In this document: one piece after another, positions 33,298 through 43,997 of the stretch
Layout: every line of letters starts with the position of its first letter
How positions within the stretch are numbered: position 1 is the first letter of the stretch
Source of the DNA: Flammeovirgaceae bacterium
Lineage (GTDB): Bacteria > Bacteroidota > Bacteroidia > Cytophagales > Cyclobacteriaceae
Reading direction: 5' to 3'
DNA length: 64,000 bases
Assembly: GCA_021298355.1 (NCBI GenBank)
Contig: JAJTEH010000001.1
Span: forward strand, 62,001-126,000
Position numbers and translations under genes: made by a program
Notes under the pieces: generated by a model
Told to the model about the DNA's origin: nothing
Database searches by the model: none
The model's input: only the letters and a program-made list of their open reading frames with translations

Positions 33298-36200
33298 TTA
33301 ATAAACAACTTCTACCTCTGCCCATTTTTTTAGTTCCTTCACCATGTCGTTTACCGGACTAATCCTGAATTTTCTGGATAACATATCCAAACTGATGTTG
33401 TCTTGTTCGTCTCGTAGTTTCAAATAGAAAGGAGTGTTGCCGGAATATTTTCCGCAAATCAATTCTATCTGGTTAATTAATTCGGCATTTATTTCGTGTG
33501 TTTGTACTTTGGCTTGAACACCCTTGCATCGCTTAATGCCTAATTCATTCAGCAACTCAATGGTTCTTATTTTCATTTCGATGGTTTGTTGTCCCCACGA
33601 GTTTTTAATGATGCTTCCTTCCACTAAAACAAACCAACCCGTGTTCAGCATGTTTCTGAATTTCAGGTAGTCTTCGCTAAACAAGGTGAAGGTATAATTA
33701 CCCGAGTAATCTTCTAAAGTAAATTTACCAAAAGGTTTACCTGTTTTTGTTGTGCGATGTTCTACCGAAGAAATGATGCCGCCCACTTTTGCCTCTTTGC
33801 CCAATAGAGGTTCGATATCATTCAATTGTTGGCACGTTAAATTAGAGAATGATTCCAATTCAAATTTAAAATTATCGAGCGGATGTCCGGAGATGTAAAT
33901 ACCTACCACTTCTTTCTCTAAGTTCAACTTTTCAATTTCACTGAAAGGTTCCAACGTTTCAATTTTAGGTTTGGGTAAAGCTACTGTTGCACCACCACCA
34001 AACAAACTTACTTGCGAGCTCAATTCTTCTTGCTGCGTTTTGGCGGCATAGCGCATGGCTTTTTCTATCAAACTGGTATCGCCTTCGCGGGCATACACAT
34101 ATTGCCTTCGGTGAATACCTTCAAAACAATCAAACGCTCCGGATTGAGCTAAACATTCGTAGGTTTTTTTGGTAACACTTTTTGCCGATAATCTTTTGGT
34201 TAAATCAAAAATGTCTTGATAAACTCCGTTCGTATCTCGTTCCTGAATGATGGCTTGCACGGCAGCATCACCAGCACCTTTAATCGCACCTAATCCAAAC
34301 CGAATTTCGCCTTGTTTATTTACTTCGAAGTAAACACCTGATTCATTAATGTGTGGGCCCAACACTTGCAAACCCATCGACTTGCAATCTTCTATAAAGA
34401 AAGTAACATTCTCTAAATTGCTTTGCGAGTGTGTGAGCACCGCAGCCATGTATTCTGCGGGATAATTGGCTTTTAAATAAGCTGTATGATAAGCAACCAG
34501 TGAGTAACAAGTAGAGTGCGATTTGTTAAACGCATATTGGGCAAATGCTTCCCAGTCTTTCCAAATCTTTTCGCAAATCTCTTCAGGATGGTTATGTTTT
34601 TGGCATCCTTCAATAAATTTGCTTTTCATTTTATCCAGCACTTCTTTTTGTTTCTTACCCATTGCTTTACGCAACACGTCTGCATCGCCTTTGCTAAAGC
34701 CTGCTAATTTTTGGGAAAGCAACATTACCTGTTCCTGATAAACTGTTATACCATAGGTTTCTGCGAGGTATTCTTCCATTTCCGGCAAATCATATTGAAT
34801 GGCTTCGCGTCCATGTTTACGGTTGATGAATTGTGGAATGTATTCCATCGGCCCTGGTCGGTAAAGGGCGTTCATGGCAATTAAATCTTCAAACTTATCG
34901 GGCTTGAGTTGGCGCAAATATTTTTGCATGCCCACACTTTCAAACTGAAAAGTTCCGGTTGTATCGCCACGTTGAAAGAGTTGATAGGTTTTACCATCAT
35001 CCAACGGAATGGTATCTACATCGATAACAATTCCTTTACTCTTCTTGATATTTTTTATGGCTGAGTTGATGATAGACAAAGTAGTTAAACCTAAAAAGTC
35101 CATCTTCAATAAACCTGCACTCTCAACCACACTGTTATCGAACTGTGTAACCAACATGTCCGAATCTTTCGCAGTAGAAACAGGAACGAAATTGGTTAAG
35201 TCATCCGGAGTGATGATAACGCCACAAGCGTGAGTTCCTGTGTTGCGCACTGCACCCTCCACGCGTTTGGCTTGTTTTAATACTTGTGCGCGTAAGTCGC
35301 TGCCGTTTAACGTTTCTTTAAGTTCGTTAACTTCTGTAAATGCTTTTTCTAATGATGTGCCTGGTCGTTCAGGAACTAACTTGGCCAATGCGTTTGCATC
35401 GTTAAGCGGAAGTTCCATCACACGTGCGCAATCGCGTATCGAAGATTTAGCAGCTTCCGTACCATAAGTAATAATTTGCGCAACTTGATTTTTGCCGTAT
35501 TTATCGATTACATATTGTAATACTTTGTCGCGGCCTTCATCATCAAAATCAATATCGATATCGGGTAAGGAAACACGATCCGGATTTAAGAAACGCTCGA
35601 AAAGTAAATCGTATTTGATTGGATCAACATTTGTGATACCAATAGCATAAGCCACTGCCGAACCGGCAGCCGAACCGCGTCCGGGCCCAACGGATACGCC
35701 CATCTCGCGTGCTTTGTTAGTAAAATCCTGAACAATTAAGAAGTAGCCGGGGTAGCCAGTTTTCTTAATGGTTTCAAGTTCAAAATCTAATCGTTCTTGT
35801 ATTTCAGGAGTAATAGTTTCGTATTTAGTTTTTGCACCTTCGTAGGTTAAATACCTGAGATACTCATCTTCCGAAGAGAAATTTTCAGGTATATCGAATT
35901 TAGGAAGCAAGACATTGCGCTGAAGCTTATACGTTTCAACTTTACTTTCAATTTCAGAAAGTGTTTCGATGGCTTCGGGCAAATCGCGGAAGAGTTGTTT
36001 AATTTCTTCCTGCGACTTAAAACAAAATTCCTGATTCGGTAAGCCGTAGCGTGTTCCTCGTCCATGCCCGATAGGAGTGGACTTCAATTCTTGTTCTTTG
36101 ATACAGATTAAAATATCTTGAGCATCTGCATCTTCCTGTTGCAAATAATAAACTTCGTTGGCTGCGTAATATTTTACACCATACTTAGCAGCAAACTCCA

Positions 36201-37479
36201 ACAACACTTTGTTAACGTGATCTTGCTCAGGTAATCTTTGTCGGTTTAATTGAATGTAAAAATCATCTTTGAAAACATCATGGTACCAGGCAAAAACTTC
36301 TTCTGCTTGTTTGGTACCCACGTGTAGAATCAAATAAGGAATTTCAGATTGTAAACTTCCTGTTGTGGCAATCAATCCATTTGCATATTGTTTAATCAAA
36401 TCTTTATCGATACGCGGATGAATGCCATATAAACCTTCGATAAAAGCAAGTGAACTTAACTTGGTTAGATTATGATAGCCTTCTTTGTTCTTAGCTAACA
36501 AAATCTGATTATATCTTTTGTCAGGATTGTCTTTCGTGAACTTTAATTTCTTTCTTTCTTCGGCAACATAAAACTCACAACCTAAAATCGGTTTGATGCC
36601 GTTATCTAACGCTTCTCTTACAAATTTGAATGCGCCATATAAATTACCTAAATCAGTTAAAGCAACTGCAGGCATGTTCATGGCTTTGGCTTTAGCAACA
36701 ATTTTTTTGATTTCGGGTGTAGCTTGTAAAACAGAATATTGCGAATGTACATGCAAATGAAAGAAAGGCTTATCGGTTACAACTGCATCGCTGTTGGTTT
36801 CTATTTTCTTTTCGCCTTCGCTTTTTTTAGTTGCAAAGTTTGCGCTTTCTAAAACAGGTTCTTCGTAAACAATTTCCTCAATCTTTAATGCACCAAGTGG
36901 TTTTACAACCGAAGCTTTGAGTAAACCAAAGAAACACCGCCCGGTAGCTGCCACATCGTAAGCTGCATCGTGTGCATCGACAAAATCTTTTCCGAAAAGT
37001 TTGATGTGCAGTTCGCTCAGTTTTGGCATTTTAAATTTACCACCTGGGCCACCGGGTAACTGACAAAAATCGATGCTTACTTCGGCAGTGTCTATTTTAT
37101 TAGCTCCGGTAAGTAATTGATAGTTGGCTTGTAATCGAAAGAGTTCAGAACCAATAATGTTGATATCGAACTCGATGTTATGCCCAACCAGACAAGTACT
37201 TTTTTGTAAATCAAGTTGAAAGGCTTGTAGAACTTCCAGAATGGGTTCACCTACTTCTAACGCTTTAGCGGTAGAAATGCCGTGAACTTGTTCTGCTTTA
37301 TATGGAATATCAAAACCATCAGGTTTGATGATGTAGTTTTGTCTGTTAATTAATTTTCCGTTGTGGTCGTGCAGTTGCCAGGCCAATTGTACCAGGCGAG
37401 GCCAGTTGTCGAGGTCGGTTATGGGTGCAGTTTTATTACGCGGAAGCCCGGTGGTTTCCGTATCGAAAATCAAATACAT
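33298..37479 (-). CDS. dnaE: DNA polymerase III alpha subunit with fused N-terminal 3'-5' exonuclease
   Basis: A 1393-residue replicative polymerase. Residues 1-190 form a DnaQ-like DEDDh exonuclease (IFDTETTGLP at 4-13, VGHNIEFDINI near 107, HDAAYDVAATGRCF near 170), so proofreading is in the same chain. A linker leads to a PHP domain near 240 (FFHLHVHSQYS, AVALTDLGNLYGAFKF). The polymerase core has the catalytic aspartates in PDIDIDFDDEGRD near 640, and the end has an OB domain (GGIISSVEHRTTKTGKPFGK). Both active sites look intact. The adjacent trxA is in the same direction but probably separate. Confidence 0.95.
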   Translation of the reverse strand: MYLIFDTETTGLPRNKTAPITDLDNWPRLVQLAWQLHDHNGKLINRQNYIIKPDGFDIPYKAEQVHGISTAKALEVGEPILEVLQAFQLDLQKSTCLVGHNIEFDINIIGSELFRLQANYQLLTGANKIDTAEVSIDFCQLPGGPGGKFKMPKLSELHIKLFGKDFVDAHDAAYDVAATGRCFFGLLKASVVKPLGALKIEEIVYEEPVLESANFATKKSEGEKKIETNSDAVVTDKPFFHLHVHSQYSVLQATPEIKKIVAKAKAMNMPAVALTDLGNLYGAFKFVREALDNGIKPILGCEFYVAEERKKLKFTKDNPDKRYNQILLAKNKEGYHNLTKLSSLAFIEGLYGIHPRIDKDLIKQYANGLIATTGSLQSEIPYLILHVGTKQAEEVFAWYHDVFKDDFYIQLNRQRLPEQDHVNKVLLEFAAKYGVKYYAANEVYYLQQEDADAQDILICIKEQELKSTPIGHGRGTRYGLPNQEFCFKSQEEIKQLFRDLPEAIETLSEIESKVETYKLQRNVLLPKFDIPENFSSEDEYLRYLTYEGAKTKYETITPEIQERLDFELETIKKTGYPGYFLIVQDFTNKAREMGVSVGPGRGSAAGSAVAYAIGITNVDPIKYDLLFERFLNPDRVSLPDIDIDFDDEGRDKVLQYVIDKYGKNQVAQIITYGTEAAKSSIRDCARVMELPLNDANALAKLVPERPGTSLEKAFTEVNELKETLNGSDLRAQVLKQAKRVEGAVRNTGTHACGVIITPDDLTNFVPVSTAKDSDMLVTQFDNSVVESAGLLKMDFLGLTTLSIINSAIKNIKKSKGIVIDVDTIPLDDGKTYQLFQRGDTTGTFQFESVGMQKYLRQLKPDKFEDLIAMNALYRPGPMEYIPQFINRKHGREAIQYDLPEMEEYLAETYGITVYQEQVMLLSQKLAGFSKGDADVLRKAMGKKQKEVLDKMKSKFIEGCQKHNHPEEICEKIWKDWEAFAQYAFNKSHSTCYSLVAYHTAYLKANYPAEYMAAVLTHSQSNLENVTFFIEDCKSMGLQVLGPHINESGVYFEVNKQGEIRFGLGAIKGAGDAAVQAIIQERDTNGVYQDIFDLTKRLSAKSVTKKTYECLAQSGAFDCFEGIHRRQYVYAREGDTSLIEKAMRYAAKTQQEELSSQVSLFGGGATVALPKPKIETLEPFSEIEKLNLEKEVVGIYISGHPLDNFKFELESFSNLTCQQLNDIEPLLGKEAKVGGIISSVEHRTTKTGKPFGKFTLEDYSGNYTFTLFSEDYLKFRNMLNTGWFVLVEGSIIKNSWGQQTIEMKIRTIELLNELGIKRCKGVQAKVQTHEINAELINQIELICGKYSGNTPFYLKLRDEQDNISLDMLSRKFRISPVNDMVKELKKWAEVEVVY

Positions 37480-37702
37480 GTGCAGTAGTGGTTGGCTGTA
37501 AAATTAATCAAGTAACAATGCTTTCTACCATAAAATTCTACTTGACTCAGTATAATTTCATATCCCAAACTGAGAAAATTGTACTCTTTTCCTTTTCCGA
37601 ATTTGGAATTTTTACTTTGCTGAAGTAAGCTATACTAAAGATTATGAGATACTTATAATTTAAGGATAACAATTTGCATCATCCAAAGAAATCAATATCA
37701 AT
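37480..37702. other. Upstream region of dnaE and the miniprotein gene
   Basis: An AT-rich stretch that should hold the divergent promoters of dnaE and of the 38-residue membrane protein. I see TACTTTGC near 37610-37620 on the plus strand, a near match to the -7 element, but no full -33/-7 pair. Confidence 0.35.
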
Positions 37703-37819
37703 ATGAAATCGCTTTTTGGAAAGGTAGTAGCGTTCGTTAAAAAAGAATGGTTCCTTTTCTTAACTGTTACACTAATTTTAATCATCATCTGGCTTTTTGA
37801 TTACTGCGGATTTTGTTAG
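37703..37819 (+). CDS. 38-residue single-pass membrane miniprotein
   Basis: A very short frame ATG...TAG encodes a positively charged start (MKSLFGKVVAFVKKEW), one hydrophobic helix (FLFLTVTLILIIIWLF) and the tail DYCGFC. The K-K-E-W followed by a long aliphatic run is a credible membrane protein and not random sequence. The inside-positive rule places the N-terminus in the cytoplasm and the two cysteines outside. It lies between dnaE and the sdh promoter, pointing towards sdhC, which has its own promoter 74 bp further on. Function unknown. Confidence 0.6.
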   Translation: MKSLFGKVVAFVKKEWFLFLTVTLILIIIWLFDYCGFC

Positions 37820-37893
37820 CCATCCCATTCATGTAGAGTAGCATTCTATTAACCATAAACTGTTATTTAGAATGCTTTTAAAGTGTGTACTAT

Positions 37894-37925
37894 TTTGGTG
37901 GCTTCGCAATCGCGAACTATTTTTG
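37894..37925 (+). promoter_or_regulatory. Full -33/-7 promoter of sdhCAB
   Basis: TTTG at 37894-37897 is followed after 20 bases by TATTTTTG at 37918-37925, a perfect Bacteroidetes -33 and -7 pair. The expected transcription start is near 37930, leaving a leader of about 28 nt before the sdhC ATG. Confidence 0.75.
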
Positions 37926-37957
37926 GCATCACCTAAATAACACCGACTACATAGTAT

Positions 37958-38635
37958 ATGAATTGGTTAATTACACTTTTCACCAGCACACTGGGCCGAA
38001 AGTTATTAATGGCTCTCACAGGTTTGTTTCTTATTCTTTTTTTGGCAGTTCACCTCATTGGTAATTTACAATTACTGAAAGATGATGGTGGTCGTGCTTT
38101 TAATGTATACGCTGAATTCATGAGCACCAATCCGCTTATTCAAATTGTGTCGAAAGGAAATTTCTTTTTCATTCTGTTACACATTTTTATCTCCATTGTT
38201 TTAACCATTAAAAACAGGCAAGCACGCGGAACCGACCGGTATGCTGTTACTTCGGGTAAATCATCTATCTGGTCGTCACGCAATATGGGCATCTTAGGAA
38301 CAATCGTTTTGGTTTTCTTGGTGGTACACCTAAAACATTTTTGGGCAGAGATGCACTTTGGCGATATGCCTAAAGTAACGTACGATGGCACAGAATACCG
38401 CGACATTTACTCCTTAGTTGCTCAATGGTTCGCAGTGCCCTGGTATGTGGCATTATATGTTTTTTGCATGGCCGCAGTAGGCTTTCACTTATGGCATGGC
38501 TTTGCAAGTTCATTCCAAACATTAGGTTTAAACCATCCTAAATATAATGGCATCATCAACTTCTTAGGAAAAACATTTTCGGTGGTAGTTCCTGCACTTT
38601 TTGCTTGGATTCCTATAAACATGTTTTTCTTTTAA
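37958..38635 (+). CDS. sdhC: Succinate dehydrogenase cytochrome b subunit
   Basis: A 225-residue membrane anchor of the five-helix type used with menaquinone (succinate:quinone reductase type B). Haem-ligand histidines are visible in LAVHLIGN (helix 1), ILLHIFIS (helix 2), LVVHLKHFW (helix 3) and HLWHGFASSFQTLG (helix 4). It binds two b haems and the quinone and anchors SdhA/SdhB to the inner membrane. It opens the operon sdhCAB, with 42 bp to sdhA. One membrane subunit instead of SdhC plus SdhD fits Bacteroidetes. Confidence 0.95.
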   Translation: MNWLITLFTSTLGRKLLMALTGLFLILFLAVHLIGNLQLLKDDGGRAFNVYAEFMSTNPLIQIVSKGNFFFILLHIFISIVLTIKNRQARGTDRYAVTSGKSSIWSSRNMGILGTIVLVFLVVHLKHFWAEMHFGDMPKVTYDGTEYRDIYSLVAQWFAVPWYVALYVFCMAAVGFHLWHGFASSFQTLGLNHPKYNGIINFLGKTFSVVVPALFAWIPINMFFF

Positions 38636-38677
38636 TGGTTTTAGTAATGCAATACACACATCTGATTCGATAACGAT

Positions 38678-40600
38678 ATGAAGTTAGATTCAAAAGCACC
38701 GGAAGGTCCATTAGCAGAGAAGTGGACGAAACACAAGTTCAATCTTAAATTGGTTAACCCTGCCAATAAAAGAAAGTACGATGTTATTGTAGTAGGAACC
38801 GGTTTAGCCGGAGCTTCCGCTGCTGCATCGTTAGGCGAGTTGGGTTACAATGTAAAAGCATTTTGTTTCCAAGATAGCCCACGCAGAGCGCATAGCATTG
38901 CTGCTCAAGGTGGTATCAACGCAGCAAAAAATTACCAGAACGATGGCGATTCAATCTATCGTTTGTTTTACGACACGATTAAAGGAGGCGATTACCGCGC
39001 ACGCGAAGCCAATGTTTATCGTTTGGCTGAAGTAAGTGTTAACATCATCGACCAATGCGTTGCGCAAGGTGTTCCATTTGCCCGCGAATATGGTGGGTTG
39101 TTATCTAACCGTTCATTCGGTGGTGCGCAAGTATCGCGAACTTTTTATGCTCGTGGGCAAACCGGACAACAATTGTTGTTAGGTGCATACGGTGCGTTGA
39201 ACAGACAAATCGCTAACGGAAAAGTGAAGATGTACACTCGTTCCGAGATGTTAGACGTTGTTATTGTGGATGGGAAAGCGAGAGGTATCATCACCAGAGA
39301 TTTAATTACGGGTAAAATAGAATCACATTCTGCTCATGCAGTATTATTATGCACCGGTGGATATGGAAACGTATTTTTCCTCTCAACCAATGCAAAAGGA
39401 TCTAACGTAACAGCAGCATGGCGCGCACACAAAAAAGGTGCTTTGTTTGCCAACCCTTGTTTTACGCAAATTCACCCGACTTGTATTCCTGTTACCGGTG
39501 ATCATCAATCAAAATTAACCTTGATGAGTGAGTCGCTCAGAAACGATGGAAGAGTGTGGGTTCCTAAAACAGCAAGGCCAGGTTTAAAAGCTGCAGATGC
39601 TGTTAACATTCCTGAATCAGAAAGAGATTATTTCTTAGAAAGAAAATATCCATCCTTCGGAAATTTAGTACCACGCGATGTGGCATCAAGAAATGCAAAA
39701 TATGTTTGTGATGAAGGAAGAGGAGTTGGCACAACAGGTTTAGCTGTGTTCTTAGATTTTTCTGATGCAATCAAGAGAGATGGAGAAGCAACCATTCGTG
39801 CGAAGTATGGAAACTTGTTCGATATGTACGCGCAAATTACCGGAGATAATCCATATAAATCTCCAATGATGATTTTCCCGGCTGTGCATTATACAATGGG
39901 CGGATTATGGGTAGATTATAATTTAATGACAACCGTTCCTGGTTTATATGCCTTAGGTGAAGCTAACTTCTCTGACCACGGTGCAAACCGATTAGGTGCT
40001 TCTGCCTTGATGCAAGGATTAGCCGATGGCTACTTTGTAATTCCATATACACTCGGAGATTATTTGGCAGGCATGCCTTATGAAAAAGTAAGTACGGACA
40101 GACCTGAATTCAAAGAAGCAATCGACACCGTACAAAGCAGAATCAATAAATTACTTTCTATCAAAGGAAAGAAAACAGTTGATCAGTTCCATAGAGAGTT
40201 AGGCTTAACGATGTGGGATTATTGCGGTATGTCGCGCAGCGAAAAAGGTTTGAAATTCGCAAAGGAGAAAATTCAAAAGTTGAAAGAAGAATTCTGGAGT
40301 AACGTTGCTGTATTGGGCGGAGCTGGAGAATTGAATCAAGAACTGGAGAAAGCCTTGCGTGTGGCAGACTTCATTGAATTAGGTGAGTTGATGGTAGATG
40401 ATGCACTCAACAGATCAGAGTCTTGTGGTGGTCACTTCCGTGAAGAATCAGCTACTCCTGATGGGGAAGCTAAAAGAAAAGATGATGAATTCGCTTATGT
40501 AGCAGCGTGGGAGTATAAAGGCGAAAACCAACCCGAAGCATTGCACAAGGAAGAATTGATTTTTGAAAATGTTAAGTTGACACAGCGTAGCTATAAATAA
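38678..40600 (+). CDS. sdhA: Succinate dehydrogenase/fumarate reductase flavoprotein subunit
   Basis: A 640-residue flavoprotein. The dinucleotide-binding start is [21 protein letters not shown] near residue 35. The FAD-attachment segment is [18 protein letters not shown], whose His carries the flavin covalently. Also seen are the dicarboxylate-site residues in TGLAVFLDF and [11 protein letters not shown], and [21 protein letters not shown] of the capping domain. It oxidises succinate to fumarate in the TCA cycle, feeding electrons to SdhB. Four bases separate it from sdhB. Confidence 0.97.
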   Translation: MKLDSKAPEGPLAEKWTKHKFNLKLVNPANKRKYDVIVVGTGLAGASAAASLGELGYNVKAFCFQDSPRRAHSIAAQGGINAAKNYQNDGDSIYRLFYDTIKGGDYRAREANVYRLAEVSVNIIDQCVAQGVPFAREYGGLLSNRSFGGAQVSRTFYARGQTGQQLLLGAYGALNRQIANGKVKMYTRSEMLDVVIVDGKARGIITRDLITGKIESHSAHAVLLCTGGYGNVFFLSTNAKGSNVTAAWRAHKKGALFANPCFTQIHPTCIPVTGDHQSKLTLMSESLRNDGRVWVPKTARPGLKAADAVNIPESERDYFLERKYPSFGNLVPRDVASRNAKYVCDEGRGVGTTGLAVFLDFSDAIKRDGEATIRAKYGNLFDMYAQITGDNPYKSPMMIFPAVHYTMGGLWVDYNLMTTVPGLYALGEANFSDHGANRLGASALMQGLADGYFVIPYTLGDYLAGMPYEKVSTDRPEFKEAIDTVQSRINKLLSIKGKKTVDQFHRELGLTMWDYCGMSRSEKGLKFAKEKIQKLKEEFWSNVAVLGGAGELNQELEKALRVADFIELGELMVDDALNRSESCGGHFREESATPDGEAKRKDDEFAYVAAWEYKGENQPEALHKEELIFENVKLTQRSYK

Positions 40601-40604
40601 AATT

Positions 40605-41375
40605 ATGAAGATTACTTTAAAAGTTTGGAGACAAAAAGACGCTAACTCCAAGGGCGCTTTTAAAACCTACGAACACAGTCATGTTTCTCAAGACATGTCT
40701 TTCTTAGAAATGTTGGATGTATTGAACAATGAGTTGGTACAAAAAGGTGAAGAGTCAATCGCCTTCGATCACGATTGTCGCGAAGGTATTTGTGGGATGT
40801 GTAGCTTGTATATCAATGGCAGACCACATGGTCCGCTGCAAACTACAACTTGCCAATTGCACATGCGTAGTTTCAAAGATGGTGAAACCATCACCATTGA
40901 ACCATGGAGGGCAAAAGCTTTTCCTGTTGTAAAAGATTTAGTAGTAGATAGAAGTGCATTCGATAGAATTCAGCGTGCGGGTGGTTATGTTTCTGTTAAC
41001 ACAGGTGGTGTACCCGATGCGAATGAAATAGCCATTCCCAAGAAAATTGCAGATGAAGCTTTTGATGCTGCCACTTGTATTGGTTGTGGCGCATGTGTAG
41101 CGGCATGTAAAAATGCTTCTGCTATGTTGTTTGTTAGCGCTAAAGTTTCGCAGTTTGCCTTGTTACCACAAGGTCAGCCAGAGAGAAAAGAACGTGTAGA
41201 AAAGATGGTAGCCCAAATGGATGATGAAGGTTTTGGAGCTTGCACCAACACCAAGGCTTGCGAAGCCGAATGCCCGAAAGGAATAAGCGTTGCCAACATC
41301 GCGCGCATGAACCGCGAATATTTCTCAGCGATAACCTCTTCTTACGAGGTGATGGCAAAAGGAGGAGGAGATTAA
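40605..41375 (+). CDS. sdhB: Succinate dehydrogenase iron-sulfur subunit
   Basis: A 256-residue iron-sulfur protein. The [2Fe-2S] ligands are in [18 protein letters not shown] with a further Cys in TTTCQLH, the [4Fe-4S] cluster is in [13 protein letters not shown], and the [3Fe-4S] cluster uses [20 protein letters not shown]. It passes electrons from SdhA flavin to the quinone in SdhC. It is the last gene of the operon and a strong terminator follows. Confidence 0.97.
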   Translation: MKITLKVWRQKDANSKGAFKTYEHSHVSQDMSFLEMLDVLNNELVQKGEESIAFDHDCREGICGMCSLYINGRPHGPLQTTTCQLHMRSFKDGETITIEPWRAKAFPVVKDLVVDRSAFDRIQRAGGYVSVNTGGVPDANEIAIPKKIADEAFDAATCIGCGACVAACKNASAMLFVSAKVSQFALLPQGQPERKERVEKMVAQMDDEGFGACTNTKACEAECPKGISVANIARMNREYFSAITSSYEVMAKGGGD

Positions 41376-41392
41376 ATAATAAATTAAAATGC

Positions 41393-41422
41393 AAAAGCCT
41401 CGCAATCTTGTGAGGCTTTTTT
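41393..41422 (+). terminator. Terminator of sdhCAB
   Basis: AAAAGCCTCGCA-ATCT-TGTGAGGCTTTT pairs over 12 bases (one G-T wobble) and continues into TT. It lies 17 bases behind the sdhB stop. Confidence 0.9.
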
Positions 41423-41500
41423 ATTTGTTAACATTGAAAGATTAGATAATGTGGTGAAGAGATTTAGCTGATTTTTAATTAAAAAAGATGAATAGGTTTA

Positions 41501-43993
41501 TTAAACAGGATCAACATCAAGGATAAACCGGGCATTCTTAAAATCACTCTGTTGTTTACTAAGCTGAATTAACTTCTTAATTGATGCCTTGATTTCTTGT
41601 AGCTTACCGTTATTTCTCGGAATTTTAATGAGGGTTGTCATCAGATACTGATTTCTGATTTTGCCAATCATCGGCTCACCCGGCCCTAATACTTTTACAT
41701 CTTGCACTATTCTCCTGATCTCACTCGTTAAAAATTCTGATGCCTGTCTTGAAATTTTAAAGTCGATGTGTTTTACGGTAATTTCTATCAATCGGCTAAA
41801 AGGAGGATAATCGTGATTTTGTCTTTCCTGTAATTCATGGCTGGCGAATTTATCGTAGTCATGTTCTTTAATCCATTCTAAAATCAAATGATTGGGATTA
41901 GATGTTTGAATCACAACCTCACCTTGTTTTTCTCTTCTTCCTGCACGGCCACTTACTTGTGTAATCAATTGAAAGGCTCGCTCATGCGACCGAAAATCAG
42001 GAAAGTAAAGCATACGATCTGCATTAAAAATTCCAACAACTTGCACGCGATTAAAATCCAATCCTTTGGTTATCATTTGTGTTCCAATCAGGATTTGAGT
42101 TTTTCCGGTTTCAAAGTCTTCGATAATCTGATCAAAACTTTTTTTATTGCGCGTTGTATCTAAATCCATGCGCTGAATCTGGTTGTCTGGAAAATAGATT
42201 TTTAATTCTTCTTCTAATTTTTCAGTACCATAGCCAATGTTACTTAACCTTTTCGATTGACACGAAGGACATTGCGTTGGATGTTTTTCTTTATATCCAC
42301 AATAATGGCAAACCATCGCCTTTCTGAATTGGTGGTAGGTGAGACTAACCGCACAATTGGGGCAAGTGGCAACCCACTGACAAACTTCGCATTGAATGGA
42401 AGGAGAATATCCTCTTCTGTTTTGAAAGATGATGGCCTGCTCTTGTTTCTGTAAACTCTCCTCTATTTTAGTAAGTAATAGTCCTGAAAAATCACCTTTA
42501 TTCTTTTTTTGCAACTTCTCTAATTTCATATCTGCTAAGTGAATAAGCGGAAGAGAAGTTCCTGAATAACGTTCTGTTATACGAACATAGCCAAATTTAC
42601 CTTGCTTGGCTTGGTAATATGTTTCCAAAGCCGGTGTGGCAGAACCCAATAAAACTTTTGCATGATGGAACGAAGCCAACATGATGGCGCAATCTCTGGC
42701 GTGGTAGCGAGGTGCAGGTTCTTGTTGTTTGTAAGTAACTTCATGTTCTTCATCCACAACGATCAATCCTAAATGCTGAAAAGGTAAAAAGATAGAAGAA
42801 CGAACACCAACAATAACTTGATATTCTCCTTTTAAAACTTTTTGGTAAACTTCAACTCTTTCATTTTCATTAAACCTTGAATGATAAACGCCTAGCGCAT
42901 CGCCAAAAAAGTTTTTTAATCGATTAACTAATTGCGTGGTTAGTGCAATTTCAGGTAACATGAACAATGTTTGTCCACCGGCATCTATTACTTGTTTAAT
43001 TAAATGACAATAGATTTCAGTTTTACCAGAACCTGTTATACCATGTAAGAGAATGGTATTTTTTTCTTGCCATTGCTGATGGATTTCTTTTACAGTTTCA
43101 ATTTGGGTTTCGCTAAGCTTAGGAGAGATTACATCTTCAGTAAAATCGCTAAAACGAGATACTTCAATCGAAAATTCTTCAAATACTTTGTCTTTAATAA
43201 GTTTTTGTAAAGATGAAGCAGAAACTTCTTCTGCTAATACTTTTTCTTTTTGAACGCCTTCTACATTTACAGATGAATCTTGCAATACATTTACCAACCT
43301 GAGGTAGGCAAGAAGAACTTCCTCTTGCTTAGGTTTTTTATTTAATCTTTTAAATAACAATTCAAGATTTTCCGCTAGCAAATAGTTTTCTGTAAATCGT
43401 ATTCTTTTTTCAAGTTTAGGTTTGTATTTCTCTTCGATGCTTTCAACTAAAACAATGGCTTCTTTCTTGATTAAACCGTTTACTATCGGACTAATATTTT
43501 TGATATTGAGTAAGGAGGAAAGTTCAGGAATGCTGGCTGCTTTATCTTTTACTTTCTCCAGTATAATTTCTTCCCTCGCTGAAAATTCGAAACGACTGGT
43601 TTCAAATGAAAATTCAGGATGGATTTGTACATAACTTTCACTTGAAAGTTTTAACCCGGAAGGAAGCGCAGCTTGTAAAACTTCGCCTGGTGTACAAACA
43701 TAATAGTCGGCCATCCAAAAAAGCAACTCAATTTGTTGAGGTGTGATGCTGGGTTGTTCGTCTAATACATCTGCAATGTATTTTGCTTCGTAGGCAGGAT
43801 TAGCTTGTTGGTGAAGTTGAATGATAACACCCGTTGTAATTTTTCTTTCACCAAAAGGAACAATTACACGCATACCAATGTGCACATGCGCTAACAAATC
43901 GGTTGGTACGCGATAGGTAAACAAAGCATCGAGTGGAAGAGGAAGCAGAATATCTGCAAACTTTAGTTCATCTTTATTAAAAAGATTTTCCAC
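41501..43993 (-). CDS. priA: Primosomal protein N' (replication restart helicase)
   Basis: An 830-residue superfamily 2 helicase. The N-terminal 3'-DNA-binding domain is present (LPLDALFTYRVP, GMRVIVPFGERK). The helicase core shows Walker A GITGSGKTEIY, the DEEH box VVDEEHEVTYKQ and GSATPALETYY. The zinc-binding insert has eight cysteines (CEVCQWVATCPNC, CHYCGYKEKHPTQCPSC). The C-terminal lobe has GTQMITKGLDF and QVSGRAGRREKQG. It restarts stalled replication forks. Four bases separate its start from the stop of the DUF255 gene upstream. Confidence 0.96.
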   Translation of the reverse strand: MENLFNKDELKFADILLPLPLDALFTYRVPTDLLAHVHIGMRVIVPFGERKITTGVIIQLHQQANPAYEAKYIADVLDEQPSITPQQIELLFWMADYYVCTPGEVLQAALPSGLKLSSESYVQIHPEFSFETSRFEFSAREEIILEKVKDKAASIPELSSLLNIKNISPIVNGLIKKEAIVLVESIEEKYKPKLEKRIRFTENYLLAENLELLFKRLNKKPKQEEVLLAYLRLVNVLQDSSVNVEGVQKEKVLAEEVSASSLQKLIKDKVFEEFSIEVSRFSDFTEDVISPKLSETQIETVKEIHQQWQEKNTILLHGITGSGKTEIYCHLIKQVIDAGGQTLFMLPEIALTTQLVNRLKNFFGDALGVYHSRFNENERVEVYQKVLKGEYQVIVGVRSSIFLPFQHLGLIVVDEEHEVTYKQQEPAPRYHARDCAIMLASFHHAKVLLGSATPALETYYQAKQGKFGYVRITERYSGTSLPLIHLADMKLEKLQKKNKGDFSGLLLTKIEESLQKQEQAIIFQNRRGYSPSIQCEVCQWVATCPNCAVSLTYHQFRKAMVCHYCGYKEKHPTQCPSCQSKRLSNIGYGTEKLEEELKIYFPDNQIQRMDLDTTRNKKSFDQIIEDFETGKTQILIGTQMITKGLDFNRVQVVGIFNADRMLYFPDFRSHERAFQLITQVSGRAGRREKQGEVVIQTSNPNHLILEWIKEHDYDKFASHELQERQNHDYPPFSRLIEITVKHIDFKISRQASEFLTSEIRRIVQDVKVLGPGEPMIGKIRNQYLMTTLIKIPRNNGKLQEIKASIKKLIQLSKQQSDFKNARFILDVDPV

Positions 43994-43997
43994 AGGA

